9,653 bases of DNA, from positions 1 to 9,653 of the forward strand of contig ONIK01000108.1 in assembly GCA_900317865.1 (NCBI GenBank), written 5' to 3'. The translations under genes and the position numbers were made by a program. A model generated the notes under the pieces. It saw nothing but the letters and a program-made list of their open reading frames with translations. It made no database searches and was not told the DNA's origin. The stretch comes from an uncultured Methanobrevibacter sp. (lineage in GTDB: Archaea; Methanobacteriota; Methanobacteria; Methanobacteriales; Methanobacteriaceae). Position 1 is the first letter of the stretch, and each line of letters opens with the position of its first letter. Below, one piece after another: positions 6,422 to 9,653 of this stretch.

Positions 6422-9400
6422 TTCTAATGGTTATTTTGTTTGCAGTTGTTGCACCGTTTTCATACATTGACGTTATTATGTATTCGCCGGCCATAAGGTT
6501 AATGTTTAGCTTTGCTATTCCTGAGGAATTGGTGTATCTTGTGTAGAATACTCCGTTGATGTTGAATGTTACTGCAACATTAGCTAACGGGGTTCCTTGG
6601 CCGTTTAGAACCAATGCGTTAAATGTTGAACCGTCTTGGAAGTGCATTTCCAAATCGTTGGCGATTAATACTGGTAAAACTGTGATGTTATATGACATCT
6701 GAAGTCCTGTTAACGGATCAATAGCTGTCAGGATGTATTCGCCAGGTTCCAGGTTGATGTTTAATTTGGCCGTTCCGTTTTCATTGGTTGTTCTGTTATA
6801 GAAAACGCCATTGATGTTCATGGTAATGTTAACGCCAGATACTGATTTGCCTTCACCGTCAATAAGTGAAATATAGAACTGGGAGGCATTTCTGTAGTAT
6901 TTTACTAAGTCCTCAGCAATCAATGTAGGCAATACTGTGATTTTATTTTCAACTGTTGTGCCGTTGAATGTTGTTTTTATTGTGTAGTTTAAGTTAATGG
7001 CTATTCTTGCAGTTCCGTTTTCATCGCTGATTCTGCTGTAACTTCCACCGTTTATTTCAAAGGTTATGGTTTCATTGGCAATGCCGATGTTAGCTTCAAA
7101 TTGGGAATCGTTTTTATAGATTTTAACCAAATCATTTGTGTAGATAGGTAAATCAAATGCGTAGACTTTTAAGCAGGATGTTCTATTTAATGCAGCGGAA
7201 TCAATCCAGTTTACGCCGTCTGCACTTATGAGGCTAGTATTTGCCATGTAATGTTGTCTTGATTTGAATTGATAAGGAACCATGTTATTTTTAAAGACTA
7301 CTTTAAATACATCATTTTCTTTAACTGGGACATATTCATTTAATTTAATAGTCTTAAATCCTGGAAAATCGCTTGTGCCGTTTTGTGTGATTTTCAGCTC
7401 ACCATTAACATATATTTTAAGTTCATAATCTATGCCTGAATCGTTAAAGTAAGTACCGACTGCACCTAAAAGATTATTGGCAACAGCAGTGTATTCATTT
7501 GAATAAAATGTGTAATTTTTATCCGTTTCTCTAAGCCCCATTAAATCAGTTTGGTAATTGTATTTGTAATTCTCAGTATTTTCAATTATAAATGCTGCTG
7601 CATATTGGGTTTCATTAAATCCGCATGAATCAGGGGATAATATTGTAGTATCATAATATGAAATGTACTGGTATCCATTGATGCCTGTTTCATTGCCCCA
7701 ACTGTTTTTTAATATCCAGGCACCATCACCCGGAGGTTTAATTGGGAATTTATCCCTGCTGTAGTTATCATCCCATCCAACTAGTGAAACAATGTGGTTG
7801 TTTACATAAGTATCATTATGATATATTGAAATACCATCAATAGCCAAAGCTTCAGCATAATAGGATACTGCAACAGAACCGTATTTTAATATTGCTTGTT
7901 TGATTAAATTATTTGTTTCATTAGTATTGATGTAATCAGCAGTTTTTTTTACAGGGATTAAAATTGCATCCTGGACATGAATTTTATTCATATCAATAAC
8001 TTCAGATACTTTACCTATTTCATCATAAGTATCATATTCTTCAGGCACTGGACCCAACCAGCTTAAAATATATCCCAATGCGGTTGTTTGAATACCTCCT
8101 TCAGTATTTTCAGTGTTACCGTATTTGCTATATATTATTTCATTATTTCCTAGATTGTTTTCTGAAAAATCATATTCCACACCGGTTGCTCTTAATAGAG
8201 CAGATTCTAAACTGGCTATTGTACCAAAAGCCCAACAATAACCTTTATTAAACTGATTTTTAACAGAAGTGTCCCATCCCCATTCACGCAAATCAAATCT
8301 GACAGGGAGCTTTGTAACATTAATGCCGTTATTCATTACATTAATTTCCACACATTCATTAACAACTACAGGCAGGTAAATTTCATTTTTCCAATAAAAT
8401 TCATCATTATTTGCAGTATTATTCTCGTTGAGATAATCAACAGTGAAAAATGAAGAAAGACTGTACTTGGAATTGTTAAAAAATGAATTTTTAATATATG
8501 GGCTTGAATCATAGGCATAAATCGTACATGGATTCCATATATTGTTATTTTCAACTTTATTTCCAATAAATAATACATTATCTGCAGTAAAATTTGTTAG
8601 TTCAATATAATTTGCTCCACCATTTTTAAATGCGAAATTATTAATAAATTCACTATTTTTTAAGTTAAATTCCGTCAATGATGTGTATATTGCCCCTCCG
8701 CTTACAGATGCATTATTATTGTTAAATTTTGAATTTTCAATATTCAGTTTACCATTTAACTGTAAGATAGCACCACCAAATCCACTGTTACAATTAATGA
8801 ATGTCGTATTAATTACATTAATGCATTTTGCAGCATTATTTTGGTCACCGGCAACATCTGCAAAAATTGCACCTCCATTTTTTTGTGATTTGGTATTTAC
8901 AAAGTTACAATTTTCTATGGTTAATTCATACGGAAGTGCTCTAATTCCTATTGCTCCTCCACTTACCAGTGCACTCAAGTTGACAAAATCACAATTTCTA
9001 ATTTTTCCACTACTATTTGAAAAATAAATTGCAGTAGCATAATTGGAAGTTGAATTTACAAAAGAGGCATTATCAATAGAAATTAAAGAGTTTTCCAAGT
9101 AAATTAAATTCTTTGTTGTATTTTCAATTTTAAAAGTTCCATTCTTCAAGATTAATGCAGTACCTTCAACATGAATAGAATCTCCAAGTGTGATTGCATT
9201 ATTGTTGATTATAATGTTATTTATATTGGCTACAGCAGTCATATATATTGCACTGCCGTATTTTGCTTGGTTGTTGTTAAATGCTGCATTGTTTATCGTA
9301 GTTTTGTTTTCTGTGAATATTGCTCCCCCGTTTTCGGCTAGATTGTTGGTAAATATCACATTATTTAGTGAGGTTTTTCCTGCAGCATATACTGCTCCGC

Positions 9401-9653
9401 CACTTATGGCAGTATTGTTGTCGAAATAGGAATTTTCACAGTAGAGCTTTGAAGCAAAAATAGCTCCTCCTTCTTCCGCACGGTTATCAGTGAAATTACA
9501 GTTTGCCACAGTCGCATTATGATCTGGATATATAGTGCTTTCATTATTTATTTCTTTATTGATGGCTATTGCCCCACCTTTCGTTGCGTTGTTGGCAATG
9601 AAATTGCAGCTGAAGGTTATATTGTCAAATTCATCAAAGAAATTAAGTCCTCC
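6417..9653 (-). CDS. Adhesin-like protein with C1 (papain-type) cysteine peptidase, N-terminus outside window
   Basis: Partial gene: 1,078 residues are visible and the frame is open to the right edge. Numbering is from the edge. The signal peptide and start lie outside. Residues 1 to about 440 are beta-helix repeats of the GGAI...FxNN type, about ten turns. Residues 449-683 are a papain-like peptidase with a full active site: oxyanion Gln467 (VKNQFNKGYCWAF), nucleophile Cys473, His620 (NNHIVSLVGWDDNY) and Asn650 (LKNSWG). The Gln-Cys spacing of 6 equals that of papain. Residues 684-835 (AAFIIEN..., then AVGTYFNDSGIDYELKIYVNG) match my recollection of the lectin-like domain (PF18560) that follows C1 peptidases in methanogen and clostridial surface proteins. 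Three Ig-like repeats (839-1078) end the protein. It should be secreted and held on the cell wall, cutting external proteins or peptides. No inhibitory propeptide of the I29 type is visible. Confidence 0.94.
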   Translation of the reverse strand, partial: GGLNFFDEFDNITFSCNFIANNATKGGAIAINKEINNESTIYPDHNATVANCNFTDNRAEEGGAIFASKLYCENSYFDNNTAISGGAVYAAGKTSLNNVIFTNNLAENGGAIFTENKTTINNAAFNNNQAKYGSAIYMTAVANINNIIINNNAITLGDSIHVEGTALILKNGTFKIENTTKNLIYLENSLISIDNASFVNSTSNYATAIYFSNSSGKIRNCDFVNLSALVSGGAIGIRALPYELTIENCNFVNTKSQKNGGAIFADVAGDQNNAAKCINVINTTFINCNSGFGGAILQLNGKLNIENSKFNNNNASVSGGAIYTSLTEFNLKNSEFINNFAFKNGGANYIELTNFTADNVLFIGNKVENNNIWNPCTIYAYDSSPYIKNSFFNNSKYSLSSFFTVDYLNENNTANNDEFYWKNEIYLPVVVNECVEINVMNNGINVTKLPVRFDLREWGWDTSVKNQFNKGYCWAFGTIASLESALLRATGVEYDFSENNLGNNEIIYSKYGNTENTEGGIQTTALGYILSWLGPVPEEYDTYDEIGKVSEVIDMNKIHVQDAILIPVKKTADYINTNETNNLIKQAILKYGSVAVSYYAEALAIDGISIYHNDTYVNNHIVSLVGWDDNYSRDKFPIKPPGDGAWILKNSWGNETGINGYQYISYYDTTILSPDSCGFNETQYAAAFIIENTENYKYNYQTDLMGLRETDKNYTFYSNEYTAVANNLLGAVGTYFNDSGIDYELKIYVNGELKITQNGTSDFPGFKTIKLNEYVPVKENDVFKVVFKNNMVPYQFKSRQHYMANTSLISADGVNWIDSAALNRTSCLKVYAFDLPIYTNDLVKIYKNDSQFEANIGIANETITFEINGGSYSRISDENGTARIAINLNYTIKTTFNGTTVENKITVLPTLIAEDLVKYYRNASQFYISLIDGEGKSVSGVNITMNINGVFYNRTTNENGTAKLNINLEPGEYILTAIDPLTGLQMSYNITVLPVLIANDLEMHFQDGSTFNALVLNGQGTPLANVAVTFNINGVFYTRYTNSSGIAKLNINLMAGEYIITSMYENGATTANKITIRS
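6420..7139 (-). repeat. Three C-terminal Ig-like repeats of the protease ALP
   Basis: Repeats lie at visible residues 839-909, 910-994 and 995-1078 (DNA 7139-6927, 6926-6672 and 6671-6420). The last two have the full pattern of about 84 residues, with INGVFYxR, LNINL and GEYI(I/L)T, nearly interchangeable with the repeats ending the other ALP. The first is about 13 residues shorter and lacks the GxxVxG loop and the PGxY turn. There is no membrane anchor or sortase signal after the last repeat, which ends in KITIRS. Confidence 0.85.

Noticed and set aside
8683..9027. Plus-strand open frame opposite the protease ALP (likewise 571-822, 2005-2334 and 5849-6142)
   Set aside because: These are antisense shadows of strongly supported genes, without binding sites or recognisable domains.
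9507..9509. GTG as the start of the protease ALP
   Set aside because: The frame is open for 48 more codons to the window edge and already contains a GGAI turn, so the true start lies outside.
6417..9653. Pseudomurein endopeptidase (C71) or pseudomurein-binding repeats in the ALPs
   Set aside because: The catalytic motifs are those of papain-type C1 (Gln, Cys, His and Asn with KNSWG), and the C-terminal repeats are Ig-like and do not resemble PMBR.

Overview
The window is AT-rich DNA, probably from a pseudomurein-walled methanogenic archaeon close to Methanobrevibacter (Methanosphaera is the alternative). Three things point there. Two very large Asn/Thr-rich secreted 'adhesin-like proteins' (ALPs) combine right-handed beta-helix repeats with Ig-like C-terminal repeats. 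The one clear ribosome binding site is a short AGGTGA. The best TATA boxes are of the archaeal TTTATTAA type. The genus call is inference from gene content and style, not from a marker gene.

All four well-supported genes lie on the minus strand, so they are transcribed right to left. From the right edge they are: (i) 9653-6417, an ALP whose N-terminus lies outside the window, with beta-helix repeats, a papain-type (C1) cysteine peptidase with all four active-site residues, a probable lectin-like domain and three Ig-like repeats; (ii) 6340-5756, a small NAD(P)-binding Rossmann protein of the NmrA/atypical SDR type; (iii) 5683-5174, a highly charged, glycine-free, almost entirely helical protein of unknown function; (iv) 4820-183, a complete 1,545-residue ALP with a signal peptide, about 21 near-identical beta-helix turns, Ig-like domains and four C-terminal repeats. 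At 52-1 a fifth minus-strand frame may begin and leave the window; this is weak.

Three of the genes end in an AT-rich hairpin followed by a T-rich tract, and each hairpin sits within about 25 bases of the stop codon. The Rossmann gene has no such hairpin, but a good TATA box lies between it and the helical-protein gene. The genes therefore look like mostly separate transcription units, not one operon. The two ALPs share a C-terminal repeat module of about 84 residues. It probably holds them at the cell surface, while their N-terminal parts differ: a pure repeat stalk in one, a stalk carrying a protease in the other. The two small genes between them look cytoplasmic and show no clear functional link to the ALPs.

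The most notable items are the surface-displayed C1 protease, the recently homogenised beta-helix array (exact 70-bp and 74-bp duplications), the reusable C-terminal module, and the odd composition of the helical protein.
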